Source: Apteryx mantelli (taxonomy: Eukaryota; Chordata; Aves; Apterygiformes; Apterygidae). Taken from it: DNA of 64,000 nt. The stretch is from contig NC_090012.1 of NCBI RefSeq assembly GCF_036417845.1, positions 1,178,001 through 1,242,000 of the forward strand, in the 5' to 3' direction. Made by a program: the position numbers and the translations under genes. The notes under the pieces were generated by a model. That model saw only the letters and a program-made list of their open reading frames with translations. It ran no database searches and was not told the DNA's origin. Positions 1 to 11,700 of this stretch are shown in pieces; the first letter of the stretch is position 1; every line of letters starts with the position of its first letter.

Positions 1-802
1 GAGCCGCCCCCCACGGGGCCGCCCCCCACCCCGGCCACCCCGCGGCCCCCCGCCTCGCTGCGCTGGCAGCCGCTGACGTGAGTGGGGCGCGTGGGGCGCG
101 GGCGAAGCGGGGGCCCCTCCGGGTGCGGGGCAGCTGGGGGGGGCTCCATCTAACCCCCCCCCCGCGGGTCCCTCCCCGGGCTGGGAGAAATGGGGGGCTG
201 GGGTGGGAGCCCGGACGCCTGGGCCCTCCGCGGCAGGGCAGGGGGATGCGGGATTGGGGGGGGGTCCAGAGTGGTGACCCCCCCCCCGGCCCCTCCCAGG
301 CTCTCGGAGCTGCGGTCAGTGCTGCGCCGCCGCGTGCGCCCTGCCGACAAGATGAGCTCTCTGCTGGCCAGGCACCTGGAGAGCCACGGGAGACGGGGAC
401 GGGGACCCCCCCGGGCGCAGAGCCCCACGGCGCGCCCGCCCCGTGGCCAGCACCAGCCCCGCACGCCCGGTAAGGGGGGGTCTGCACACCCCCGTCCAGG
501 GGGGCTGGGACCCCGGGAAGGGGGCTGCGGTGGCGGACACAGCTGGAGCACAGGGGGACCCCGGGGGGGGCAGGCAGGGGTGGGGGGCTGCGGCCGGGGG
601 CTCCCAGCCGGCTCCTCTCAGCGGAGGCTGACAAGGATTTTCCAGCTGACGTCAGCCCCCGGCTGGGGGGGAGGCAACCGCGGGGGGCTGGGGGCCCTGG
701 AGGGGGGCCGGGCAGGCTGCCCCCCCCCAAACCTCCCTCCTTGCCCACTGCAGTCTGGCAGGGGGGGCAGGAAGGGGGTCCCCAGCAGCTTCCCCTGCCT
801 GA
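1..802 (+). CDS. 3' end of an unidentified gene (partial)
   Basis: Three exons can be proposed. Bases 1-77 are open and end in a strong GTGAGT donor. Bases 300-469 follow a CAG acceptor and end at GTAAGG. Bases 754-802 follow CTGCAG and reach a TGA at 800-802. Phase is kept across both joins. The peptide is Pro-rich, then has a basic, helix-like stretch (SELRSVLRRRVRPADKMSSL, LLARHLESHG), then a short Gly/Ser/Ala tail. I do not recognise the family. In mammals SHKBP1 lies upstream of LTBP4 on the same strand, so it is a positional candidate, but I cannot match its C-terminus. No AATAAA follows within 1 kb, so the proposed last exon is the weakest part. Confidence 0.4.
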
Positions 803-1169
803 GTGGCCCAGTGCCCATCACCGTGGCCTCGTGGCTGTTGGTTCTGCGGCCTCTCCGGAAGGTGCGTGTTGGGGTTCATGGTGGCGGGGGCCCAGGGCCC
901 CCCCTCAGTCCGGGCCAGGTGGCTGCGGCTCTGCAAGGAGACCCCCCAGGCCCGGCCCCCTTGGCGGGACCCCGCGGAGGAGCCCCGGCGTCCTGGCTCC
1001 CGGCCGCTCTCCCGCTCCAGCCACTGCACCCTCCGGTGCTCCCCGCACTGGGAGCGGACCCAGGCGTCCTGGCTGCTGGGGGGGGGGTGACGTCAGCGGC
1101 TGTTCGTGCAGCCCCAGGATGCGGGGGGGTGCCCGGGGCCCGGCCTGTCTGTCTGTCCGTCTCCTGTCT

Positions 1170-2340
1170 GGGCGTCCCGCGTCCCTAGCGAGGTCCCCAT
1201 CCGGGATGCTGTGTCCCCAGTGAGGTCTGTGCCGGTGGCTGCCGGGGTCTTGGTCCCCAGCGAGGTCTGGGGGCCTCGGGGAGGTCTGTATCTGGGGGGA
1301 CCCTGCTCCCCGGGGTGATCTGTGTCGGGTGCTGCTGAGGACTGGCGGTGTCGTGTCCCCAGTGAGGTCTGTGCTGCGACTTGTCCGGGGGCAAGGTCAC
1401 CATCTGGGGGGACCTTTGTCCTCGGTGAGTTTCCTGTTCGGGGGTCCCTGTCCTGAGGTGCCGTGTCCCCAGCGAGACTCCTGTCTAGGGGGACACTTGT
1501 CCCCATCAAGATCCCTGTTCTGAGGTGCCGTGTCCCCAGAGAGACTCCCATCTAGCGGGACACTTGTCCCCAGTGAGGTCCCTTTTTGGGGGGTGCTGTG
1601 TCCCCAGTAAAGTCCTTGTCTGGGGGCCGTATCGCCATCAAGGTTCCTGTCCAAGAGACCTATGTCCCCGGTGAGGTCCCCTGGTTCCCTGTCTGGGGAC
1701 CATGTCCCTGGAGAGGTCCCTGTCCAGGTGTCCTAGTCTTGGGCCATATCCCCAGTGAGATCCCTGTCCAGGAGTCCTGTGTCCTCAGGAAGGTCCCTGT
1801 CCAGGGTCGCTGTGTGGGGCCGTGTCCCCGGTGAGGTCCCGTCCAGGGCAGTGTGTCTGGCAAGGTCCTCGTCTGAGAGTCCCACGTCCCCAGCAAGGTC
1901 CTGCCTGGGGTCCCTGTCTGGGTCTTGTCCCCAGCGAGGCCCTGTCCAGGGTCCATATCCCAAAGTTCTGTCTGGGCCATGTTCCCAGCAAGCTCCCTGT
2001 CTTGTGTACCTGTCTGAGAGTCCTGGTGTCCCATCCGGACCGTGTCCCATCCGGGCCATGTCCCTGGCAAGGTCCCTCTCTGGTGTCCCTATCCAAGGGT
2101 CCTGTCTGGGCCATGTCCCCAGTGAGCTTCCCCACCCCATGTCCCCATCCAAGAGCCCTGTGTCCGCAGCGAGGTCCCGCCCGAGGTCCCGTCTGGGCCG
2201 TGTCCCCGGCAAGCTCCCTGCCCGAGGGTCCCGTGCCCCTGTCTGAGGTCTCTGTGTGGGGCCGCATCCTTGTTGGAGGTGCCATCCGGGCCGTGTCCTG
2301 GCTGAGGTCCCCATGTGGGGCCGCGTCCTCCTCTGAGCTC
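1170..2340. repeat. GC-rich minisatellite upstream of LTBP4
   Basis: This is a degenerate tandem array with a unit of about 25-30 bases, recognisable as TGTCCCCAGNGAGGTCC followed by a CTGTCTGGGG-like half. There are several dozen copies. Each unit carries CCCAG|G, so the array is full of acceptor-like sites. The long open frames on both strands here are products of the repeat. Bases 803-1169 hold no recognisable gene. Confidence 0.85.
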
Positions 2341-2399
2341 CCAGCCGGGCTGTGTCCCGTCCGAGGTCCCCATCCGGTGTCCGCACCTGAGAGCCCCGA

Positions 2400-2745
2400 G
2401 CCCCCCCCCCCGTCCGAGGTGCCGGCGGGGCCGTGCCCGCGGCGAGGTGCTGCCCGAGGCGGGGGTCAGCGGGGCCGGGCCGGGCCGGGCCGGGGGTCGG
2501 CGGCGCCGTTCGGTTCCGAACCGGGCCGGGCCGGGTGTCGGCGGCGCCGTTCGGTTGCGAAGCGGTTCGGTTGCGAAGCGGCCCGGGGGCGGCGCGGTGC
2601 AGCGCGGTGCGGCGCGGCGGGAGCCCCAGCCCCAGGCGCGGCGGCCGCGGCCCCGCCACACGTTGTTGTTGGCGCGGGGCCCGGCGCGGCGCGGAGCCGC
2701 GTCCCAGAGCCGCGGGGCGCGCGGAGCCGAGCGGAGCCGCCGGGC
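2400..2745 (+). promoter_or_regulatory. LTBP4: Probable CpG-island promoter and 5'UTR of LTBP4
   Basis: This stretch is almost entirely G and C with many CpG. It contains two or three copies of a GTCGGCGGCGCCGTTCGGTT unit near 2495-2590. It ends directly at the start ATG at 2746. No TATA box is visible. The transcription start cannot be fixed from sequence alone. Confidence 0.5.
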
Positions 2746-5700
2746 ATGGCCCCCGCGCTGCTGCTCGCCGCCGCCCTGGCGCTGCTGCCGGGCCCCCCCG
2801 GCGCCCCCGGCCCCGCCGCCGCCGCCGCCGAGCGGCTCCGCGTGCTCTTCACGCCCGCCGTCTGCCAGCTCCGCTGCGCCGGGCGCCGCTGCGCCAACCA
2901 CTGCGAGCGGGGCAACGCCACGGCCCTGGAGAGCGGCGACCGCGCCGGCCGCGCCGGCTTCCGCCTCTGTGAGTGCCGGGCCGCGGCGGAGCCGGGGGGG
3001 CCGGGGGGGCGCGGGGTGCGCGTGCACCGGGGGCTCCGGCGCACCGGGGTGCATCGGCGGCTCCGGTGCACCGGGGGCTCCGGGGCACCGAGGGTGCACG
3101 AGGGATGCGGGGCTCCGCGGTGCCCGGTTCCGGCACGCCGAGGGTGCACGGGGGATGCGGGGCACACGGTGGGGGGGGGTACGGGGGGGCTCTGGCTGCC
3201 GGGAGTGCACGGGGGATGAGGTGCTCCGGGACGCCCAGTTCCGGCACGCCAGGGGTGCAAGAGGGGACTTCGGCATGCCAGGGGACTCCAGGGTGCCTGG
3301 GGGGCACCAGCTCGCTGAGGGCGCGCGGGGGATGCGGGGCTCCGGGGTGCCCAGCTCCAGCACTCCAGGGGATTCTGGGATGCGCGGGGGGCCTCCGGCA
3401 CGCTGGGGCTGCACGGGGGACTGCAGCGGACTCCGGGGCACGCAGGGGTCCGGCACACCAGGAACACCCAGCTCCGGCACGCCGGGGTTGCATGGGGGGC
3501 TCCGGGGTGCACAGGACTCGGGGGTGCATGGGGGGGGGGCTCCAGCAGCCCGGGGGTGCACAGGGCTCAGGGGACACCGGGGCCGCACGGCTCCCGCACA
3601 CCTGCCCCGGTGCCAGCCTGGCTCCACCCGCGCCGAGGTGCGAGGCGGCCCCGGGCGCCTGCTGGGGTCCTGCGGGGCTCCCCCAGCCCTGGCGCCCCGG
3701 TGAGGGGCATCCCAGGGCACCCCTGGAGGGGGTGGGTCCCGCAGGCCGGCTCGCCCCGTGCCGTGCCCAAACACCTGCAAGTGCTGGTGCACCCGGACCC
3801 CCCCCCCCCGGGGCCAGGTCCAGCTCTGGGGTCGCGGCAGGTCCCGTCCGGGGGGGGGGGGGGGGCCGCCCCCACCTGCGCCTGCGGCTCCCTCCCGAGG
3901 GGAACCCAGGCGTCCGGGACCCGCTCCGCACCCAGACCCGGCGGGGGGGGAACCGAGGCACCCGGGCTCCCCCCCCCCCCGCTCCGGCCCCCGGGGGCTC
4001 GCGGGGTGCCGCCGGGACGCCGGGGGGGGGGCAGCGCTCGGGAGCAGCCGCCCCTCGCCGGGAGGCACCGGGAAGGTGGGGCCGCTCCCGGGGGGCCGCG
4101 TCCCACCCACGCCGCCGCATGAGCTCATCGCCCCGGCGGAGCGCGCACCCCCTCCGCTCCCACCTCCGCGGCGGGGCCCGCCCAGGCTTCCTCCGGGGGC
4201 GAACGCCGGGAATTCGGAAAATAAACAAGGGCCCCAAGCTCCGCGCTGCGACTCGCAGGCGCTGGAGCCGAGCCACCTGCTCGGACGCCTGGGCTCTGCC
4301 GGCCGGGACGCCGGGGCCCCTTGCGCCTCGCGTCTCCCCGCGGTGCGCCGCGGGCTGAGCCGAGCCCGGCCCCCAGCGCCGCCGCCCCGGGGGGGGGCCC
4401 GGCTCCGGGGGGGGGAGGTCCGGGCCCCGCCGGGCCGAGCGGGCAGGAAACGAGCCTTTCCGGGCGGCCGGGGCCACCCCGGACGTGCCACCCCCGCTCC
4501 CCGCAGCCGGGGCCGCCCGTCGGGCCGGGCCCCGGTGGGGGGGGGGGGGATCGGGTTTGCAGCCCCCCCCCCCCCGCCTTGCAAAGCCCTTCGCGGAAGG
4601 TCCGTGCCCTCCGCCGCGGGGTGCTGGGGCTGGGAGAGGACCCAGGCGTCCGGGCGTCCCTCCCCGCCGCCCGCCCCCTCGGGCCGCCGCCCGCCCCCTT
4701 CCCAGCTGCTCTCAGCTGCTGCTGCCGCGGCATCGCGGGGCGAGGGGCCGCGGCCCGCGGGGGGGGGGGGGGGGGGGGGGCGCAGCGAGCCGCCTCCCGG
4801 CCCCCCCGCCCGGGAAGCCTGTCCCGCGGGGGTCCGGGCCCCGCTGCCCTCCCAGCGCCGCTCTGCCTTGCAGTCCTCTGCCCGCTGATGTGCCGCAACG
4901 GGGGGGTCTGCACCCAGCGGGACGCCTGCCTCTGCCCCCCCGACTTCACCGGCAAGTTCTGCCACATCCCCGCCAACCGCACGCAGCGCGCGGGGCCCCC
5001 CCCGGCGGGGCCCCAGCCCCAGTCCCTCACCAAATCCGTGTACACCCTGCCGCTGGCCAACCACCGGGAGGAGCGGGATGGTGAGACGCCCTCCCGGGGG
5101 GCCGGGGGGCTGGAAGGGGGGGCTGGGGGGCTGGAAGGGGGTCCTGGGGGGGGCTGTGGGGTCACTGGGGGGCTGGAAGGGGACACTGGGGGGCAGTGAG
5201 GGCTATGGGAGCACTGGTGGGCTGAAAGGGGCTACTGGGAGGCTATGGGGTACTGGGGGTCTGGGGGGGTACTGAGGGGCTATAGGGGGCCTGGGGGGGC
5301 TCTGGGGGGCCCAGCAGGGCCGGGGGGGTCTGGGGAACGCATCCAGGCTGTCGGCGCCCGCTCCCCACCAGCCTCGCTCCCCCAGGCGCCCTGTCCATGG
5401 TGAGCGTCCACGTGCAGCACCCGCCCGAGGCCTCCGTCACCATCCACCAGGTGGAACGGGTCCGCGGCCCCCGCGCCGAGGAGGAGGAGGAGGAGGCCGC
5501 GGCCCCCAACGCCCTGCCGGGCCCCCGCTCGGCCCTCTACAGCGTCCTGGCCCAGAGCAGCCCCCGCGTGCCCGGCTACGGCGAGAGCGCCGGCTACGGA
5601 TACTGCTTCCGGCAGCTCCGTGATGGAGAGGTAACCCTGCCCGGGAGCCGCACGCCGGCCCGCACGCAAGGGGACGGACGCGGCAGCGAGCAGCGTGTGT

Positions 5701-8700
5701 GCAAGGATGCGGTGGGGTGCCAGGACACGCGGGAGGGTGCGCGGGTGCTGGGGAGGCGCACGATGCGGCTGCCCCTCGGTTCAGCCTCCCGCATCCCCCC
5801 CTCGGTGCAACCTCCTTGTGTCCCCCCTGGTCCACGCACGGGACAGAGGGGGGTTTCGGGGCTCTCCCCCCTCTGACCCATGCCGTCTCCCCGTCGTGCA
5901 GTGCAGCTTGCCCCTGCCGGGCCTGCGGACCCAGGAGATCTGCTGCCGTGGGGCCGGCGTGGCCTGGGGCGTCCACGAGTGCCAGCCCTGCGACGCGGAG
6001 ACAGGTGAGGACGGCGCTGGGAAGGGGGGGGCGTTTGCAGCCACGGGGACCCCGGGGGGTGGCGGGCGGCGGGCTGGGGGTCCCGGCGGCTGCCGGGGCA
6101 CACGGGGAGGCTCCTGCCCTGATTGCTGCTCTCCCCACACCAGCCAACCTGCCGGCGCAGGGGCAGCAGGACGCCCCGTGCCCCAAGGGCTTCCAGCGCT
6201 CCAACGGCTCCTGCGTGGGTGAGTGGGCGCCGGGAGGGGACGCAGGGCGGGGGCCAGCCAGAGCCCCCCGCTGTGTGCCCGTGGTGCCGGGGGGTCCGGC
6301 CGCCCTGACGGCCCTGTGCGCCCGCAGACGTGGATGAGTGCCAGGATGGGGGCTTCTGCCAGAACGGGCTGTGCACCAACACGCGGGGGAGCTTCGCCTG
6401 CCTCTGCCACTCGGGCTACATCCTTGACTCGTCCCGCAGCAGCTGCATCTGTGAGCGCCCGCCACGGCCACGGGGACAGGCACAGGGACGGGCATGTGGA
6501 CAGGCATAGGGATGGGCATGGCCATGGGCACGGGGATGGCGACGGGCATGGCCATGGGGATGGGGATGGACTTGGGCATGGGGATGGAGATGGAGATGGG
6601 CACAGGGACGGGCATGTGGACAGGCATAGGGATGGGCATGGCCATGGGCACGGGGATGGCGACGGGCATGGCCATGGGGATGGGGATGGACTTGGGCATG
6701 GGGATGGAGGTGGAGATGGGCACAGGGACGGGCATGGCGACAGGCATAGGGATGGGCATGGCCATGGGCAGGGGGATGGCGACAGGCATGGCCATGGGGA
6801 TGGGGATGGACTTGGGCATGGGGATGGAGATGGAGATGGGCACAGGGACGGGCATGGGGACAGGCATAGGGATGGGCATGGCCATGGGCACGGGGATGGC
6901 GACGGGCATGGCCATGGGGATGGACTTGGGCATGGGGATGGAGGTGGAGATGGGCACAGGGACGGGCATGGGGACAGGCATAGGGATGGGCATGGCCATG
7001 GGCACGGGGATGGCGACGGGCATGGCCATGGGGATGGACTTGGGCATGGGGATGGAGGTGGAGATGGGCACAGGGACGGGCATGGCGACAGGCATAGGGA
7101 TGGGCATGACCGTGGGCACGGGGATGGCGACGGGCATGGCCATGGGGATGGGGATGGACTTGGGCATGGGGATGGAGGTGGAGATGGGCACAGGGACGGG
7201 CATGGGGACGGGGACAGGGATAGGGATGGGCATGGGGATAGGCATGGGGACGGGCATGGGGACAGGCATGAGGCTGGACAGGCAGGGGAGCAGCATCCCC
7301 CGAGCACCGCTCCGCGCGCCCCTCGGTGCCCCGGGGACCCGAGGCGGATGCCAGGGGCTCACGCCGTGCCCGTGTCTGCCCGGCCGCCCCCAGCGCACCA
7401 GGTGATCTCGGAGGCCAAGGGCCCCTGCTACCGCGTGCTGCGGGACGGGCACTGCGCCCTGCCCACCCTGCGCAACATCACCAAGCAGATCTGCTGCTGC
7501 AGCCGCGTGGGCAAGGCCTGGGGGCACGGCTGCGAGCGCTGCCCCCCCTTCGGCTCCGGTGAGACCCCCCGCCCGGCTGCGATGCTGCCCGGACGCCTGG
7601 ATCCGCCCTTAAGGGGTTGAGGGACCCGGGCGCCGGGTTGGATGGAGGGTTGGGAGCCAGGACGCCTGGTCTCTCGCACGGTTTTGGGGAGGGGACTGGG
7701 TCCGGCGTTGGGCTGCAAGGGGGGAGCAGAGCCGGGACGCCTGGGCTCTTTCCGGGGCTCACGTCGTGCAGAGCGGCCAGGGAGGGCGTCCCCGTCCCCA
7801 TCCCCCTCCCCGTCCCCAACGCTGCCTCTCCTGGCTGCAGAGGGCTTCAAGGAGATCTGCCCGGCGGGACCCGGCTACCACTACTCGGCCTCCGACCTGC
7901 GCTACAACACCCGCTACCTGGGCCACGACCTGCCCCGCGTCCCCGTCGGCCGCCCCCGCGGCCCCACTGCGGCTCCACCGGCCACCCGTGAGCATCCCCC
8001 CCCCGCCACCCCCCTTGCCCCCCCCCCCCAGGGCTGCCCTCACCCCGCTCCTCTTGCCCACAGCCCGCTGGCGCGGACCCCCGCCGGGGCCGGAGGAGCG
8101 GCGTCCCGGCCGGCTGCCCCCCACGCGGCCCCCACCTGTCCCCGAGGTCTTTGTCGTCCCTCGGCCCACCCCGGCGCCCGCTCGGCCCGTCCCCACGCTG
8201 GCCCCCCGCGAGGTGCCAGTCCCAGGTAGGACGGGGACAGGGACGGGGACAGGGACGAGGACAGGGGGCTGCAAGGTTGCACCCGAAGTGGATTGTTTCC
8301 TCCCTCTCATGCGCGGTTGCACGTGTGTGTGCAGCTGCACCCGTGCAAGGTTGCATGCACGCACCATTGCACGTGTGCGGTTGCATGCATGTGAGGTTGC
8401 GGGTACACGCCGCTGCACACATGCGAGGGGGCACCCGTGCACCACTGCACCCACGCGCCGTCGTGCACATGCGCACGCCTCCCCGTTGCCCTCTGTTTGC
8501 AGCGCCCGGCGGCACCGTGTGCGAGCGAAACCCCCAGATCTGCGGCCCGGGGCGCTGCGTCCCCCGCCAGGGTGGCTACACCTGCCTCTGCCACCCCGGC
8601 TTCTGGCTGAGCACCCAGGGCACCCACTGCATCGGTGAGGGCTGCCAGGGCTGGGGAGGGGGCGCAGGAGCAGGCAGGGGCTGGGGAAGGGGAGGGGAGC

Positions 8701-11700
8701 CGGCAAGGGGCCGGGGTCCCTGCCTCATGGGTGCACGCGTCCGTCTGCGCACCCAGGTCCCTGGAGCAGAAGGGACCGGGGCCCTTGTCCATCTGTCTGT
8801 CTGCACCTGTCCCTCTCTCCTTTGCACCCATCTGTCTATGCACCTGTCTATCCATCTGTCCATGCACCCATCCGTCTGTCCACGCACTCGTCTGTCCGTG
8901 CACCCGTCCATCTGTCCACGCACTCGTCTGTCTGTGCCCCAGATGTGGACGAGTGCCGTCGGAGCCCCCGTCCCTGCACCAATGGCCGCTGCGAGAACTC
9001 GGTGGGGAGCTACCACTGTGCCTGCGCCCCCGGGTACCGCGCCGACGCGGCCGGCACTGACTGCCAGGGTCAGCGGGGGCCGGGGGGGCTGGGCCCGGCC
9101 TGCCCGGGCGCGTGGGGCCGGGGGGCTCCGGGGCTGGGGGGGGTGGGGGAACCGCTGGGGGCTGAATCTCCCCGTGTCTGTGCAGATGTTGACGAATGCA
9201 CCCAGCAGCCCTGCGCCGGCGGCCGCTGCGAGAACACCCCCGGCTCCTACCGCTGCGTCTGCCCTGCCGGCTACCAGCTCGGCCCCCCAGGCACCGGCTG
9301 CGCAGGTGCCACGGGAGGGGGCCGGGGCCGGGGGGGGCTGCGGGGGGAGCGGGGCAGGGCGGTCACGGAGCCCCTCTGCCACAGACATCGACGAGTGCGC
9401 CCAGAGCCCCCGTCCCTGCGCACCTGGGCGCTGCGAGAACACGCCCGGCAGCTACCGCTGTGCCTGCCCCCGCGGCTACCAGGCCGGCCCCGACGGCACC
9501 CAGTGCGTCGGTAAGAGGGGACGGGGCCCCGCGCACGGGCGCTGGGGGCAGCGGGGTGGCAGCGCGCGTGCCGTGGGCAGGGTGCATGCGTGCGTGGGCA
9601 TCTGTGAACACACATGCAGTGGTGTGTGTGCGTGCACGGGTGTCCATGGGCATACGTGCATCAGTGTGTGTGCATGCACGAGTGTCCATGGGCATGCACG
9701 TGTGGCTGCATGGGCATGCACGGGTGTCTGTGCACATGCAAACATCCGCAGTGGGTGTGGGTGTCTGTGCACAGGCAGGTGTCTGAAGGCACGTGTGTCT
9801 GTGCGTGTCTGCGTGTCCGTGCATGCACAATGCCTGTGTGTGCTCCGTGCCCCGGGGACAAGGCCCTTCTCCCCGGTGCCATTCGCTCTCTGCCCACAGA
9901 CGTGGATGAGTGCCAGCAGAGCCCCCGGCCCTGTGCACCTGGGCGCTGCGAGAACGCGCCCGGCAGCTACCGCTGTGCCTGCCCCCGCGGCTACCAGGCC
10001 GGCCCTGACGGCACCCAGTGCATCGGTAAGAGGGGACGGGGCCCCGCGCACGGGCGCTGGGGGCAGCGGGGTGGCAGCACGCGTGCCGTGGGCAGGATGC
10101 ATGCGTGCGTGGGCATCTGTGAACACACATGCATTGGTGTGTGTGCATGCACGGGCGTCTATGGGCATACGTGCATCAGTGTGTGTGCATGCACGGGTGT
10201 CCGTGGGCATGCACGTGTGGCTGCATGGGCATGCACGGGTGTCTGTGCACACGCAAACATCCGCAGTGGGTGTCTGTGCACAGGCAGGTGTCTGAAGGCA
10301 CGTGTGTCTGTGCGTGTCTGCGTGTCCGTGCATGCACAATGCCCGTGTGTGCTCCGTGCCCCGGGGACAAGGCCCTTCTCCCCGGTGCCATTCGCTCTCT
10401 GCCCGCAGATGTGGACGAGTGCCAGCAGAGCCCCCGGCCCTGTGCACCTGGGCGCTGCGAGAACGCACCCGGCAGCTACCGCTGTACCTGCCCCCGCGGC
10501 TACCAGCCCAGCCCTGACGGCACCCAGTGCGTCGGTAAGAGGGGACGGGGCCCCACGCATGGGCGCTGGGGGCAGCGGGGGTGGCAGCGCGCATGTCCGT
10601 GGGCAGGGTGCATGCGTGCGTGGGCATCTATGGACACACGTGCATTGATGCGTGTGCATACATGGGTGTCTGTGGACATGCATGCATCGCTGCATGGGTA
10701 TGCACGTGTGTGTGTGCGTGTCCACATGTCCGTGCATGCACAAGTGCCCATGTGTGCTCCGTGCCCCGGGGACAAGGCCCTTCTCCCTGGTGCCGTTCGC
10801 TTTCTGCCCACAGACGTGGACGAGTGTCAGCAGAGCCCCCGGCCCTGTGCCTACGGGCGCTGCGAGAACTTGCCCGGCAGCTACAGCTGCTCCTGCCCGG
10901 CTGGCTTCCAGGTGAACGCGCAGAAGACCCAGTGTGAGGGTGAGCCGGGGCTGGGGGCGTGCGGGGCAGTGGCCATGCCGTGGGTTGCCTGTGCTCTGTG
11001 CTGTGGGCTGGCCGTGCCACGCACTGGTCGTGTTGCACGTGGCAAGCTGGCTGTGCCGTGCACTGACTGTGTTGCACGCCGTGGCTGGCCACGCACCGAT
11101 CACATTACATGCCATGGGCTGGTCAGGCCACGCAACGATCACGTTGCACGCTGCAGGCTGGCTGTGCTATGCATGGATTGCATTGCACGCTGTAGGCTGG
11201 CCATGTTGTGCACTGATCGCGTTGCACGCCGCCACGGGCTGGCCGTGCCGCACGCCGATCATGTTGCATGCTGCAGGCCGGCTGTGCCGCACGCCAGTTG
11301 TGTTGCAAGCCGCTGCAGGCTGGCCGTGCCGCGCACTGATCACGTTGCACACCGCTGTGGGCTGGCCATGCCACGCGCCGATCGCATTGCACACCGCCGT
11401 GGGCTGGCCATGCTGCACGCTGGTTGTGTTGCACACCTCCATGGGCTGGCCATGCTGCACACCGATCACGTTGCACGCCGCAGACTGGCCATGCGGCACA
11501 CTGGTTGTGTTGCACACCGCCGTGGGCTGGCCATGCTGCACACCGATCACGTTGCATGCTGCGGGCTGGCCGTGCCGCACGCTGGTTGTGTTGCACACCT
11601 CCATGGGCTGGCCATGCTGCACACCGATCACGTTGCATGCTGCGGACTGGCCATGCTGCACGCTGGTTGTGTTGCACACCGCCGTGGGCTGGCCATGCGG

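Noticed and set aside
3747-3800. Possible alternative LTBP4 exon reading [13 protein letters not shown]
   Set aside because: It falls in GC-rich intron 1 with no matching splice pair and no counterpart in the human protein that I recall.
2089-5064. 991-residue - strand ORF
   Set aside because: A stop-poor antisense frame across GC-rich LTBP4 promoter, exon 1, intron 1 and exon 2. Composition alone explains it.
5437-7527. 696-residue - strand ORF rich in Pro-Met/Pro-Ile, and matching + strand frames rich in Gly-Met or Gly-His-Asp
   Set aside because: All come from the 6-base repeat in LTBP4 intron 6, which lacks stops in most frames; no start, splice or conservation support.
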